Shown in pieces: positions 36,513 through 50,234 of a stretch of 64,000 bases of DNA. Numbering within the stretch: position 1 is the stretch's first letter; each line of letters starts with the position of its first letter. Source of the DNA: OCS116 cluster bacterium AG-390-A19. GTDB lineage: Bacteria > Pseudomonadota > Alphaproteobacteria > MED-G09. The position numbers and the translations under genes were made by a program. The notes beneath the pieces were generated by a model. That model was not told the DNA's origin and made no database searches. It worked only from the letters and a program-made list of their open reading frames with translations. The DNA is taken from contig QCGV01000001.1 of NCBI GenBank assembly GCA_003278145.1, positions 265,616 through 329,615 on the forward strand, written 5' to 3'.

Positions 36513-37794
36513 AAAAAATAATAATCAACAAGATTTTTTTATTAATAATAAATCAACCTATCAATCTGAAAAAGTTATTACATCAATTGATATAGGCTCT
36601 GATAAGGTGATTTGCTTTATTGGTAAAATTGATAATATTTTAGATAGAAAAAAAATTAGGTTAATCGGATGTGGTTATTCACAATCAAAAGGAATTAAAA
36701 ACGGAGGTATTACAAATATTAACGATCTTGAAGAATCCATTAGGAAGGCTGTAGATCTTGCTGAAAATCAAGCAAATTATGAAGTTGAGAATGTTTCTGT
36801 AAATGTCTCAGGAAATTATATTAGAACAGAGAGAGTTTTTGGGGAATTTTCTATTGGTAATCAGATTATAAATCAAAACCACATTAAAGAAGTAATAGAA
36901 ATTGCAAAGCGAAAATTTAATAAAGAAAATAAAAAAATCCTTCATGTCATCCCTTCAAATTATATTGTCGATAACATAAAAAATATTGTCAATCCGTCAG
37001 GTATGAGTGCATCAAAATTAGGCGTTAAATTACTTTTTATTTATGCAAACCCTAACCATATAAGTAATTTAGAAAATATTATTAATAGTTGTTTTTTAAA
37101 TGTAACTAACTTTACTGCAAAACCATATACATCTGCTTTATCTGCGCTTACTGATGAAGAAAAAAATCAAGGATCTGTATGTATTGATATTGGAGCGGGA
37201 ACTACTTCAATTTCAGTTTTTATTGATGGTTCAATAGTTTATGCAAAATCTCTTAATTTAGGTGGATGGTATATTACAAACGATATATCAAAAGAGTTAA
37301 ATACACCATTTGATCAAGCTGAGGCTCTAAAAACTCTATACGGAAGTGCTCTTAGGGGGGCAAATGATGGAGAAGAGATCTTTCAAATACCATTAATAGG
37401 TGGAAATGATGAAAATAGACTTTCGTTCTCCAGATCAAAGCTGATTTCAATTATTAAGCCAAGATTTTGGGAAATACTTATGCATTCAAAAAAATGTATC
37501 GAGCAATCTGGTTACAAAGATATATCAAATAAGAATACCATAATAACTGGCGGTACAATGGAGTTACCAGGCAGTATTGAGTTTGCTGAGAGAATTTTAG
37601 AAACGCGAGTAAGAATTGGGTTACCGTCTGGGATAAATAATTTAGTTGAAGATATATCAGGCCCAGCATTCACATCGTGCACTGGTATGCTTTTACATTC
37701 AATATTAATGCAAGAAAATGAAATTAAAAACAAAACAAAAAATCATAATTTTGCTATTAAATTTATCGAGAAAATAATGGGTTCTGGTTTTTAA
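36505..37794 (+). CDS. ftsA: Cell division protein FtsA
   Basis: FtsA is an actin-like ATPase that anchors FtsZ to the membrane. Actin-fold blocks are SIDIGSDKVICFIG, CIDIGAGTTSISVFIDG (phosphate 2 loop) and NTIITGGTMELPG. The C-terminal residues (FAIKFIEKIMGSGF) look like the amphipathic membrane-targeting helix. I use the ATG at 36505, which overlaps the ftsQ stop; a GTG two codons earlier is possible. Length is 429 residues. Confidence 0.96.
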   Translation: MAKKNNNQQDFFINNKSTYQSEKVITSIDIGSDKVICFIGKIDNILDRKKIRLIGCGYSQSKGIKNGGITNINDLEESIRKAVDLAENQANYEVENVSVNVSGNYIRTERVFGEFSIGNQIINQNHIKEVIEIAKRKFNKENKKILHVIPSNYIVDNIKNIVNPSGMSASKLGVKLLFIYANPNHISNLENIINSCFLNVTNFTAKPYTSALSALTDEEKNQGSVCIDIGAGTTSISVFIDGSIVYAKSLNLGGWYITNDISKELNTPFDQAEALKTLYGSALRGANDGEEIFQIPLIGGNDENRLSFSRSKLISIIKPRFWEILMHSKKCIEQSGYKDISNKNTIITGGTMELPGSIEFAERILETRVRIGLPSGINNLVEDISGPAFTSCTGMLLHSILMQENEIKNKTKNHNFAIKFIEKIMGSGF

Positions 37795-37802
37795 TCAATA
37801 AC

Positions 37803-37827
37803 TTAAGCTTGTTTTAATGTTAGAATC
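37803..37827 (+). promoter_or_regulatory. ftsZ upstream region: full CtrA-type site plus GANTC
   Basis: In the 70-base ftsA-ftsZ gap, TTAAGCTTGTTTTAA (37803-37817) is an exact TTAA-N7-TTAA. GAATC at 37823-37827 is a CcrM site six bases further on. In Caulobacter, CtrA represses ftsZ and GANTC methylation stimulates it, so both elements have a direct precedent. No clear -35/-10 pair is obvious. Confidence 0.5.
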
Positions 37828-37864
37828 AGTAGAAATTTACATTGTAATGTTTTGAGGTCTTAAA

Positions 37865-39223
37865 ATGACTACTTATGATGATGAAAATTTTGTATCAAAT
37901 AGCAGTATTTCTTTAGAAACACCTGAAATTGAAAAATTACGACCAAGACTTGCTTTAATTGGTGTTGGTGGAGGTGGCGGTAATGCTCTTAAAACAATGG
38001 TTGAACAAGGCCTGGATGGAGTAGAATTATTTGCAGCAAATACCGATGTTCAAGATCTTGAAAATCTAAAAGGAGTTACACCTATTTCTATTGGTTCTCA
38101 TTCAACTGAAGGTCTTGGTGCAGGAGCTGATCCAAAAGTTGGTAAAAAAGCAGCAGAAGAATCCCAAGAAGAAATCAGGAGGTATTTAGAAGGTACTCAT
38201 ATGTTGTTTATTACAGCATGCCTTGGCGGTGGAACCGGTACAGGTGCTGCTCCCGTTATAGCTCAGTTAGCAAAAGATATGGGTATTCTAACAGTTGCAA
38301 TAGTTACAACCCCATGGAGTTTTGAAGGTAAAAAAAGAATGTTGTCTGCTAAAAATGGAATTGATGAGTTATGTTCAATTCTTGATACCGTGATAGTAAT
38401 ACCTAATCAAAATATCTTCAGAATTATTAATGAAAAAACTCCGATGAAAGAATGCGAGGACCTTGTAAATAAGACACTTTACGATGGTGTGTCGGCAATA
38501 AGCGCACTTATAATGAAAAATGGCTCAATTAATATTGATTTTGCTGACGTAAAAACAATTATGCAACATAAAGGTAAAGCTGTATTTGGAGTAGGGATCT
38601 CCTCAGGCGAAGATAGAGCTATTCTCTCTGCAGAAGATGCGATTTCAAATCCTATGTTAGATGATTTGTCATTAAAGGGAACAAAAGGCCTATTGGTATC
38701 CTTAACAGCTGGTGCAGACATTAACCCTTTTGAAATACAAGGTGCTCTATCAGTCATTCAAAAAGACGTTGGGGAGGAGTGCGAAGTTATTTTTGGTATC
38801 TTCCAGGATGAAGAAATGGGGGATAATTTTAAAACCGCAGTTATTGCGACTGGTATGGATCAAACAGTTGAAGAAAAAGTTGTAGATATTAATTCTGAAA
38901 ATGACTCATCTGAAAGTAATTTTGTTGATGTTATTGATGATAATGAACTAGAAAATGTTGAGCTAGAAGTTATAAAAACTTCTCCTGAAGAGCCTCACAA
39001 TATTGACCCAGATGATTATAATGATTTTGATGATGATTTTTCAGAGTCACTATCTGAAGAGAATATTTCTAACTTACCTGAGCCTGAGGATTGGGAGAAA
39101 GATGACGGAGTTCCTTTATTTAATAGCGACAGATTTGATTCCACGGAAGATGATATTGAGTCAGATTCTCAATTAGAGATTCCAGCATTACAAAGATTTT
39201 TTGGTAAAATTAAGGGCCAATAA
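37865..39223 (+). CDS. ftsZ: Cell division GTPase FtsZ
   Basis: FtsZ is the tubulin-like GTPase that forms the Z ring. The N-terminal loop is IGVGGGGGNALKTM, and the GTP signature GGGTGTG lies at residues 121-127. NIDFADVKTIMQHKG is the T7-loop region. After residue 330 comes an unusually acidic linker of about 100 residues rich in Asp and Glu. The protein closes with the conserved partner-binding peptide LEIPALQRFF, as in Caulobacter-type FtsZ. It has its own upstream region with regulatory motifs, unlike the other tightly overlapped dcw genes. Confidence 0.98.
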   Translation: MTTYDDENFVSNSSISLETPEIEKLRPRLALIGVGGGGGNALKTMVEQGLDGVELFAANTDVQDLENLKGVTPISIGSHSTEGLGAGADPKVGKKAAEESQEEIRRYLEGTHMLFITACLGGGTGTGAAPVIAQLAKDMGILTVAIVTTPWSFEGKKRMLSAKNGIDELCSILDTVIVIPNQNIFRIINEKTPMKECEDLVNKTLYDGVSAISALIMKNGSINIDFADVKTIMQHKGKAVFGVGISSGEDRAILSAEDAISNPMLDDLSLKGTKGLLVSLTAGADINPFEIQGALSVIQKDVGEECEVIFGIFQDEEMGDNFKTAVIATGMDQTVEEKVVDINSENDSSESNFVDVIDDNELENVELEVIKTSPEEPHNIDPDDYNDFDDDFSESLSEENISNLPEPEDWEKDDGVPLFNSDRFDSTEDDIESDSQLEIPALQRFFGKIKGQ

Positions 39224-39353
39224 ATTATAATCTACTTGAGTTACATTAAGTCACAATCATTTATTAGTTTTCTAAAGCTTTAAATGTTATCTCTTTACCA
39301 ATAAATATAAATAATTTTTAGTGTCTAAAAATAAACTAATTAAAGATAATTTT

Positions 39354-40316
39354 ATGAATAATTTTGTTTCACCATCAATAGCTTCAGGAAGTTTTCCCTG
39401 GCAAACAACTATTTCAAAACCAAAAAGTTTTAGCGGCATTGGTCTTCACTCAGGAAATTTAATTAATGTTAAATTAAAGCCTAATAAAGAAAATAGTGGC
39501 ATTATTTTTGTAAGAACAGATATAGATAAAAAAACAAAGGATTGTTCAATTAAAGCAACATACAAAAACGTATCCGATACAAGTTTATGCACAACAATAG
39601 AGAATGAATATGGTGTTAAAGTATCAACTATTGAACATTTAATGGCTGCTTTTAACGGAATAGGTATTGATAATATAATTGTTGAATTAAATGGCCCTGA
39701 AGTACCCATTATGGATGGCAGTTCATTACCCTTTATAGAAATTATTGAGGGTTGTGGAATAAAGTCACTTAAAGCAAAAAGAAAAATCTTAAAAATTCTA
39801 AAAAAAATTGAAGTAATGGTTGATGATAAATATTGCTCTTTTACTCCCAGTAAGAACCAAAAATTTTCTGTTGAAATTGATTTTGATGCCGAAGTTGTTG
39901 GCAAACAAAGTGCATCAACATCACTTGATAATTATAATTTTAAAAGCTTTGCCTCAAATGCAAGGACTTTTGGATTTATGAAAGATGTTGAGTATATGCG
40001 TTCGCAAGGTTTAGGCCTTGGTGGAAGTATCGATAACTGTATAATTGTTGATAACAATGAAGTAATTAACCCTGAAGGTTTGAGACATGAAAATGAATTT
40101 TCAAGGCATAAGTTATTGGATGCAATTGGAGATGTATATACCAGCGGTTTTCGAATTGAAGGAAGTTATAAAGGATTAAAGTGCGGTCATTATATAAATA
40201 ATCTTTTATTACATGAGTTATTCAAGTCGAGTGAAAATTACGATATTATCGAGTATCCTGACACATTATTTAAAGGAATAAATGTAGTCGTTGAATCTAA
40301 TTACCTTGCTAGTTAA
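39354..40316 (+). CDS. lpxC: UDP-3-O-acyl-N-acetylglucosamine deacetylase
   Basis: LpxC is a zinc enzyme catalysing the committed step of lipid A synthesis, so the cell makes lipopolysaccharide. Zinc and catalytic motifs are STIEHLMAAFNGIGIDN and HKLLDAIGDVYTSG, and VPIMDGSSLPF is characteristic. The family start (QTTISKPKSFSGIGLHSG) is preserved. I use ATG 39354; a GTG at 39321 in frame would add 11 residues and neither has a clear ribosome site. It lies 130 bases after ftsZ, the usual alphaproteobacterial order. Confidence 0.95.
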   Translation: MNNFVSPSIASGSFPWQTTISKPKSFSGIGLHSGNLINVKLKPNKENSGIIFVRTDIDKKTKDCSIKATYKNVSDTSLCTTIENEYGVKVSTIEHLMAAFNGIGIDNIIVELNGPEVPIMDGSSLPFIEIIEGCGIKSLKAKRKILKILKKIEVMVDDKYCSFTPSKNQKFSVEIDFDAEVVGKQSASTSLDNYNFKSFASNARTFGFMKDVEYMRSQGLGLGGSIDNCIIVDNNEVINPEGLRHENEFSRHKLLDAIGDVYTSGFRIEGSYKGLKCGHYINNLLLHELFKSSENYDIIEYPDTLFKGINVVVESNYLAS

Positions 40317-40385
40317 TTTTATAAAGACATTTTAATTATACATGTTTATACTAATAATTTATTTTAATTCTTACGTTGAAATCAA

Positions 40386-45064
<4,679 letters not shown>

Positions 45065-45108
45065 AATATAATTATTATAATTGGTTAAATGAATTAATGT
45101 ATAGACTT

Positions 45109-47340
45109 TTAATTCAAAGACTCTACAAAATTTTCCATTACTTTCCTGGTACCACTCTCACCGAAATCAATTGTTAATTTTTTTCCGTCTACACTTTCAA
45201 CTTTTCCTTGACCAAATTTTTTATGTATTACGATTGATCCTTTTGAGTACTTCGCATTTGAGTTTTTAATTATTTTTGGTTGATTATTTTCCAAATTTTT
45301 AATGCTTGATTCTATTTTTGCTCTTTCCCAACCAGGTGTACTATAATCTGATTGATCGAAAGTATCTTCTTCAATGTCGGTAAAACTTTTTTGATTACCT
45401 GAAAAGTGTGATAAATTAATTTCTAAATTATCTTCCGGCATTTCATTAATAAATCTTGAGGGTATGCTAGAAAGCCATTGATTATGCATTTTTCTATTTG
45501 CGGCATAAAAGATTGATGATTTAATTTTTGCCCTAGTTATTCCAACATATGCAAGCCTTCTTTCCTCCTCAAGAGACTCTATACCTCCTTCATCAAGAGA
45601 TCTTTGGTTAGGAAATACGCCTTCTTCCCACCCAGGGAGATAAACATAATCAAACTCAAGTCCTTTAGCGGCATGTAATGTCATAAGGCTTACTTTGTTA
45701 CCATCAGGATTTTTATCTATTTCCATGACAAGCGCTATATGCTCTAGGTAAGCATTTAAGCTCTCAAAGGGCTCAATAGATCTAAATAATTCTTTTATAT
45801 TCTCTAACCTTCCCGCTGCCGTAATTGAATCATCGTTTCTTAACATTTCTAAATATCCAGAATCTTCAAGAATTATTTCAGCTAGCTCATAATGACTTCT
45901 TTCATTTAATAGGCTGTGCCATCGATCTGTTAATTCAACAAAGTTTTTTAGAGAAATTTTTGTTTTTGGTTTTATTTCTGATGTTTTTATAAGGTCTTTG
46001 ATGGCCTCAATGGTCGAAATATTATTATTTTTAGAATAATCCTTAATTTTTTTTATCGTTGTTTCGCCAATTCCTCTTCTAGGTGTATTTAGAATTCTCT
46101 CAAGTGCTAAGCTGTCATTTGGCTGAATTGCAATTCTAAAATAGGCATTTGCATCTCTTATTTCTTTTCTCTCATAAAATCTTGGACCCCCAATTACCTT
46201 GTAAGGTAAACCAACTGATATAAATCTATCTTCAAATTCCCTCATTTGAAAACTTGCCCTTACTAATATTGCGATTTCGTCAAGGTTTTTATTATTTAGA
46301 GAATACCTTTCTATTTCATCAGTAATTATTCTTGCTTCTTCTTCACCGTCCCAAGTGGAGGTTATAGATACTTTTTCTCCCTCAGAGGAAGAGGTCCATA
46401 AAGTTTTTCCGAATCTTGATTCGTTTGACTCAATTAATCTCGAGGCAGCTGCTAAAATATTTCCTGTTGATCTATAATTTTGCTCTAATCTAATAACTTT
46501 TGCGTTTGGAAAGTCTTTTTCAAACCTTAAAATATTACTTACTTCTGCTCCTCTCCAAGAATAAATGGATTGGTCATCATCACCGACACAGCAAATATTC
46601 ATCCATTTATTTGATAGTAATTTTAAAAGAGAATACTGAGATGAATTAGTGTCTTGATATTCATCAACTAGCATAAATTTAAAACGATTTTGATATTGTT
46701 CTAAAATATCCTGATTTTCATTAAAAAGTCTTATACATTCAAGAATTAGATCTCCAAAATCTGCAGCATTAAAAAACTTTAATTGATCTTGATACTTTCT
46801 ATATAAAATTGCACCTTTGCCATTTGCAAAATAATCTCCATCATCTCGTGAAATATTTCCGGGAAGAATTCCCTTATTTTTCCATTTATCAATTAGGTTT
46901 AAAAGCCCCTTTGGTGACCACTTTTTATCATCGATATTCTCATCTCTAATTAATTGTTTAAGGAGTCTTGTCTGGTCATCAGTATCAAGAATTATAAAAT
47001 CATTTTTTAATCCAATTTTTTCTGGATATGTTCTTAATATTTGAGCGCCAATAGAATGAAAAGTTCCTAACCATTTTAGACCTGATGCTTTATCACCTAT
47101 TTGATCACTAACCCTTGACCTCATTTCATTTGCAGCTTTATTGGTAAAAGTTACTGAGAGGATTTCTCCAGGTAACGCAATATTCTCAATTAATAATCTT
47201 GATAGTCTTGTGGTCAAAACACCAGTTTTACCTGTACCAGCACCGGCTAAAACCAATAATGGTCCTTTATCATGAAGAACAGCCTCTTTTTGAACTTCAT
47301 TTAATCTCTTAAAGTTATCAAGGGTTTTGAAGTTTGTCAT
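45109..47340 (-). CDS. uvrD: DNA helicase II (UvrD/PcrA type)
   Basis: This is a superfamily 1A 3'-5' helicase for nucleotide excision and mismatch repair. The Walker A motif is LAGAGTGKTGVLTTRL, the Walker B motif is MLVDEYQDTNSSQ, and CVGDDDQSIYSWRGA, RLEQNYRS, VSLMTLHAAKGLEFD and YVGITRAK give the other helicase motifs. The final segment KGSIVIHKKFGQGKVESV is the C-terminal tudor-like domain that binds RNA polymerase in UvrD/PcrA. The 743-residue length is normal. Confidence 0.96.
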   Translation of the reverse strand: MTNFKTLDNFKRLNEVQKEAVLHDKGPLLVLAGAGTGKTGVLTTRLSRLLIENIALPGEILSVTFTNKAANEMRSRVSDQIGDKASGLKWLGTFHSIGAQILRTYPEKIGLKNDFIILDTDDQTRLLKQLIRDENIDDKKWSPKGLLNLIDKWKNKGILPGNISRDDGDYFANGKGAILYRKYQDQLKFFNAADFGDLILECIRLFNENQDILEQYQNRFKFMLVDEYQDTNSSQYSLLKLLSNKWMNICCVGDDDQSIYSWRGAEVSNILRFEKDFPNAKVIRLEQNYRSTGNILAAASRLIESNESRFGKTLWTSSSEGEKVSITSTWDGEEEARIITDEIERYSLNNKNLDEIAILVRASFQMREFEDRFISVGLPYKVIGGPRFYERKEIRDANAYFRIAIQPNDSLALERILNTPRRGIGETTIKKIKDYSKNNNISTIEAIKDLIKTSEIKPKTKISLKNFVELTDRWHSLLNERSHYELAEIILEDSGYLEMLRNDDSITAAGRLENIKELFRSIEPFESLNAYLEHIALVMEIDKNPDGNKVSLMTLHAAKGLEFDYVYLPGWEEGVFPNQRSLDEGGIESLEEERRLAYVGITRAKIKSSIFYAANRKMHNQWLSSIPSRFINEMPEDNLEINLSHFSGNQKSFTDIEEDTFDQSDYSTPGWERAKIESSIKNLENNQPKIIKNSNAKYSKGSIVIHKKFGQGKVESVDGKKLTIDFGESGTRKVMENFVESLN

Positions 47341-47422
47341 TTAATACTATCTTGAGGTAACATTTGGTGCATAATTTAAAATGATTATTTATAAAACATT
47401 ATAAGCATACAATGATTCATTT

Positions 47423-47635
47423 TTAATTAAGCTTCATAAATTTTTTTAGAATAAAAACCCTTATTGCAGAAGCCAAACTACCATTTCTCTCTTTTTTATC
47501 AATTTTTTCAATTAATTTATCAATACCAATATTTTTATTTTCAGAGATAATCTCTAAAGCTTTCCAAAATTCTTTCTCTAGGGCGATACTGGTCTTATGA
47601 CCAGATAATATTAGTGACTTTTTAATTTGATTCAT
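47423..47635 (-). CDS. Ribbon-helix-helix (RHH_4) domain protein
   Basis: This is a 70-residue protein that matches the RHH_4 family, short putative DNA-binding proteins common in alphaproteobacteria. The pattern GHKTSIALEKEFWKALE followed by IDKLIEKIDKKERNGSLASAIRVFIL is characteristic: a beta strand that would contact DNA, then two helices. It starts 4 bases after the fumC stop and is probably translated from the same message. Its target is unknown. Confidence 0.85.
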   Translation of the reverse strand: MNQIKKSLILSGHKTSIALEKEFWKALEIISENKNIGIDKLIEKIDKKERNGSLASAIRVFILKKFMKLN

Positions 47636-47639
47636 AATT

Positions 47640-49031
47640 TTATGAGGGGGAAATCATTTTTTCTGGTTTAACAATTTTAAAATATTCCTCTTCAGTCACA
47701 AAACCCTGCTTAATTGCTTCCTCTTTTAATGTTGTACCATTCTTATGAGCTGATTTTGCAATAATTGATGCATTATCATATCCAATAACTGGTGCAAGAG
47801 ATGTAACAAGCATTAGAGAGCTATTTAATAATTCTTTTATCCTGGTTTTATTTGGCTTGATTCCCGCTATACAATTCTTCATAAAACTCTCTGATCCATC
47901 TGAAAGTAATTTTATTGATTGTAAAATATTATATGCAATTAAAGGTTTAAAAACATTAAGCTCGAAATGGCCTTGACTACCAGCGGTACTTATTGTTGTG
48001 TGATTTCCAATAATTTGTAAACAAAGCATTGTCATTGCTTCACATTGAGTTGGATTGACTTTTCCAGGCATAATAGATGACCCTGGTTCATTTTCAGGTA
48101 ATTGTAATTCACCTAAACCAGATCTAGGACCAGAACCAAGCAATCTTATATCATTGGCAATTTTAAATAATGAAGCGGCTATAGTATTTAAACTACCAGA
48201 AACCTCAACAAGTGTATCATGTGTTGCTAGGGCTTCAAATTTATTTTCAGAGGTTTTAAAAGGCAATTTAGTAATTTTTTTACATTCTGAGGCAAATTTT
48301 TTATCAAAGCCTTTTTTTGAATTTAAACCAGTCCCAACAGCAGTTCCCCCTTGCGCTAGAACATAAAGCTCTTCAGATGACTTTTGTATTCTTTTAATCC
48401 CATTATCAATTTGTGCTTTATATCCTGAAAATTCTTGTCCTAGGGTTACTGGAGTGGCATCTTGAAGATGGGTTCGCCCTATTTTGATAATTTTTTTAAA
48501 TTCATTTTCTTTTTTCCCTATTGAAGCAGACAGTTTTTTAAGAGAGGGAATAAGTTCTTTATTAATCTCTATTGCCGCTGCTATATGCATTGCAGTAGGA
48601 AATGTATCATTTGAAGATTGAGACATATTACAATGATCATTCGGGTGAACTGGTTCTTTTGATCCAAGTTTACCTCCAAGAATTTCAATAGCTCTGTTTG
48701 ATATAACTTCATTTGCATTCATATTAGATTGAGTTCCTGAACCAGTTTGCCAGACAACTAAAGGAAAGTGATTGTCAAATTTACCATTAACAACTTCTTT
48801 TGATGCTTTAATTATCGCATTAGCAATTTTTGGTTTAAGAGCACCCATATTTTTATTCACTGTGGCGGCAGATAATTTTACTATTCCTAGAGCTCTAATA
48901 AGAGGAATAGGCATTTTTTCTCCACCGATTTTAAAATTTTTAAGAGACCTTTGGGTTTGAGCACCCCAGTATTTATCGCTTTCTACTTTAATTTGACCAA
49001 AAGCATCTGATTCTTGTCTTTCTTTCTTCAC
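47640..49031 (-). CDS. fumC: Fumarate hydratase class II
   Basis: FumC is the iron-independent fumarase of the TCA cycle. The superfamily signature [15 protein letters not shown] is present, as are [40 protein letters not shown] and [18 protein letters not shown]. Length is 463 residues. The start is GTG at 49031, preceded by TTGGAG on the reverse strand. It lies directly downstream of the tmRNA gene. Confidence 0.97.
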   Translation of the reverse strand: MKKERQESDAFGQIKVESDKYWGAQTQRSLKNFKIGGEKMPIPLIRALGIVKLSAATVNKNMGALKPKIANAIIKASKEVVNGKFDNHFPLVVWQTGSGTQSNMNANEVISNRAIEILGGKLGSKEPVHPNDHCNMSQSSNDTFPTAMHIAAAIEINKELIPSLKKLSASIGKKENEFKKIIKIGRTHLQDATPVTLGQEFSGYKAQIDNGIKRIQKSSEELYVLAQGGTAVGTGLNSKKGFDKKFASECKKITKLPFKTSENKFEALATHDTLVEVSGSLNTIAASLFKIANDIRLLGSGPRSGLGELQLPENEPGSSIMPGKVNPTQCEAMTMLCLQIIGNHTTISTAGSQGHFELNVFKPLIAYNILQSIKLLSDGSESFMKNCIAGIKPNKTRIKELLNSSLMLVTSLAPVIGYDNASIIAKSAHKNGTTLKEEAIKQGFVTEEEYFKIVKPEKMISPS

Positions 49032-49068
49032 AGTAAATCTCCAAGTTTATTTGTTTAGAATTAAACAA

Positions 49069-49355
49069 GGAGCTTCTGTTGCCAGGTGCCCCTCAAACCC
49101 CGCCTAATTATGCAAATAATTAGGAGTTAAGTTGAGTAACTCACACATTAAGCTGCGAGAGAATACTCTGCATAGTCGCTTTTTGCTTCTATAAAATAGC
49201 CCGATAACGGCGGAACAATGCCGAGTGAAAAGAAGATTTTTACGCTCTCGTCGATCCTATTTCACCCCCATAATTATGGTGGAGGTGCCGGGTACCGCCC
49301 CCGGGTCCGAACAGTTTATTACATCAACCGTTTATCACTATATCTGGTAAACCAG
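49069..49355 (-). ncRNA. ssrA: Two-piece (circularly permuted) tmRNA, alphaproteobacterial type
   Basis: This RNA rescues stalled ribosomes. On the reverse strand the acceptor piece comes first. It ends TTCGGACCCGGG, an unusual T-loop, then CACCTCCACCA with encoded CCA at 49277. Only 7 bases later (49270-49276 are removed) the coding piece starts at 49269 with GGGGGTGAAATAGGATCGACG. GGGGGTG pairs with CACCTCC to form the acceptor stem. The coding piece contains the tag frame and ends near 49070 after CACCTGGCAACAGAAGC, a conserved alphaproteobacterial motif. Outer ends are approximate. Confidence 0.95.
49148..49186 (-). CDS. tmRNA proteolysis tag reading frame
   Basis: The frame reads GCA AAA AGC GAC TAT GCA GAG TAT TCT CTC GCA GCT TAA, giving AKSDYAEYSLAA. 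The resume codon GCA follows TAGAA, which aligns with the TAGTC before the E. coli resume codon. Charged alanine adds one N-terminal Ala. The LAA ending is the expected ClpXP degron. Confidence 0.88.
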   Translation of the reverse strand, partial: AKSDYAEYSLAA

Positions 49356-49362
49356 CATTTCT

Positions 49363-49391
49363 TTTATACAATCGATTAAATAAAATTTGAA
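49363..49391 (-). promoter_or_regulatory. Probable tmRNA promoter
   Basis: On the reverse strand TTCAAA (49386-49391) and TATAAA (49363-49368) are separated by exactly 17 bases, upstream of the acceptor piece. The -35 box matches the consensus in four of six positions. It lies in the gap shared with the divergent thyA gene. Confidence 0.5.
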
Positions 49392-49437
49392 GAGACAAAA
49401 AAGTAGTTTAGAATTAATATTAGTTTAGGAGTTTTCT

Positions 49438-50232
49438 TTGAGACAATATCATAAATTATTAAAACACGTTTTAGAAAATGGTACCGATAAAAATGATAGA
49501 ACAGGTACTGGTACTCGATCAGTATTTGGTTATCAAATGCGATTTGATTTATCAAAAGGCTTTCCATTATTAACAACAAAAAAAATTCATTTAAAATCAA
49601 TTATTTATGAGCTTTTGTGGTTTTTAAAAGGCGAAACTAATATATCTTATTTGAAGGAAAATGGCGTCAGTATTTGGGATGAGTGGGCTGACGAAAGTGG
49701 TGAATTGGGGCCTGTTTATGGTCATCAATGGAGATCATGGCCAGGTCGAAATGGAGAGACAATAGATCAAATATCTGGCTTAATTAACCAAATTAAAACT
49801 AATCCTGATTCGAGAAGACTTATTGTTACCGCATGGAATCCGTCAGATGTTGAAAAAATGGCTCTTCCTCCATGTCATTGTTTATTTCAATTTTATGTTT
49901 CAAATGGAAAAATTTCTTGTCAACTTTATCAAAGATCAGCCGATATTTTTCTTGGTGTTCCTTTTAATATTGCATCATACGCTCTTTTGACAATGATGAT
50001 TGCAAAAATTTTAAAATTAGAACTTGGAGAATTTGTTCACACATTTGGTGATGCTCATTTATACTCTAATCATTTTGATCAAGCGAAAGAACAATTAGGA
50101 AGGGACTTTAAAGAATTACCTAAAATGAAAATTATTTCTAATCCTAAGAGTATTTTTGATTTTGAGTTTGAAGATTTTATTTTAGAGGACTATCTATTTC
50201 ACCCTCATATTCCTGCACCAGTTGCGGTATAA
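49438..50232 (+). CDS. thyA: Thymidylate synthase
   Basis: ThyA makes dTMP from dUMP with methylene-tetrahydrofolate, which the glycine cleavage system in this window helps supply. It starts with TTG at 49438 after TTAGGAG. The family start ([15 protein letters not shown]), the catalytic Cys in [12 protein letters not shown], and [20 protein letters not shown] are all present. At 264 residues the length matches E. coli ThyA. It is followed by folA 3 bases later, the classical pair. Confidence 0.98.
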   Translation: MRQYHKLLKHVLENGTDKNDRTGTGTRSVFGYQMRFDLSKGFPLLTTKKIHLKSIIYELLWFLKGETNISYLKENGVSIWDEWADESGELGPVYGHQWRSWPGRNGETIDQISGLINQIKTNPDSRRLIVTAWNPSDVEKMALPPCHCLFQFYVSNGKISCQLYQRSADIFLGVPFNIASYALLTMMIAKILKLELGEFVHTFGDAHLYSNHFDQAKEQLGRDFKELPKMKIISNPKSIFDFEFEDFILEDYLFHPHIPAPVAV

Positions 50233-50234
50233 TA

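Noticed and set aside
39446-39904. A 152-residue reverse-strand open frame inside lpxC
   Set aside because: It is a shadow of the conserved lpxC coding frame. Its low-complexity translation matches no family I recognise.
49051-49068. Hairpin TTGTTTA-GAAT-TAAACAA between tmRNA and fumC as a terminator
   Set aside because: The stem is A/T-rich and no T-run follows on the transcribed strand. It may instead mark the 3' end of the coding piece.
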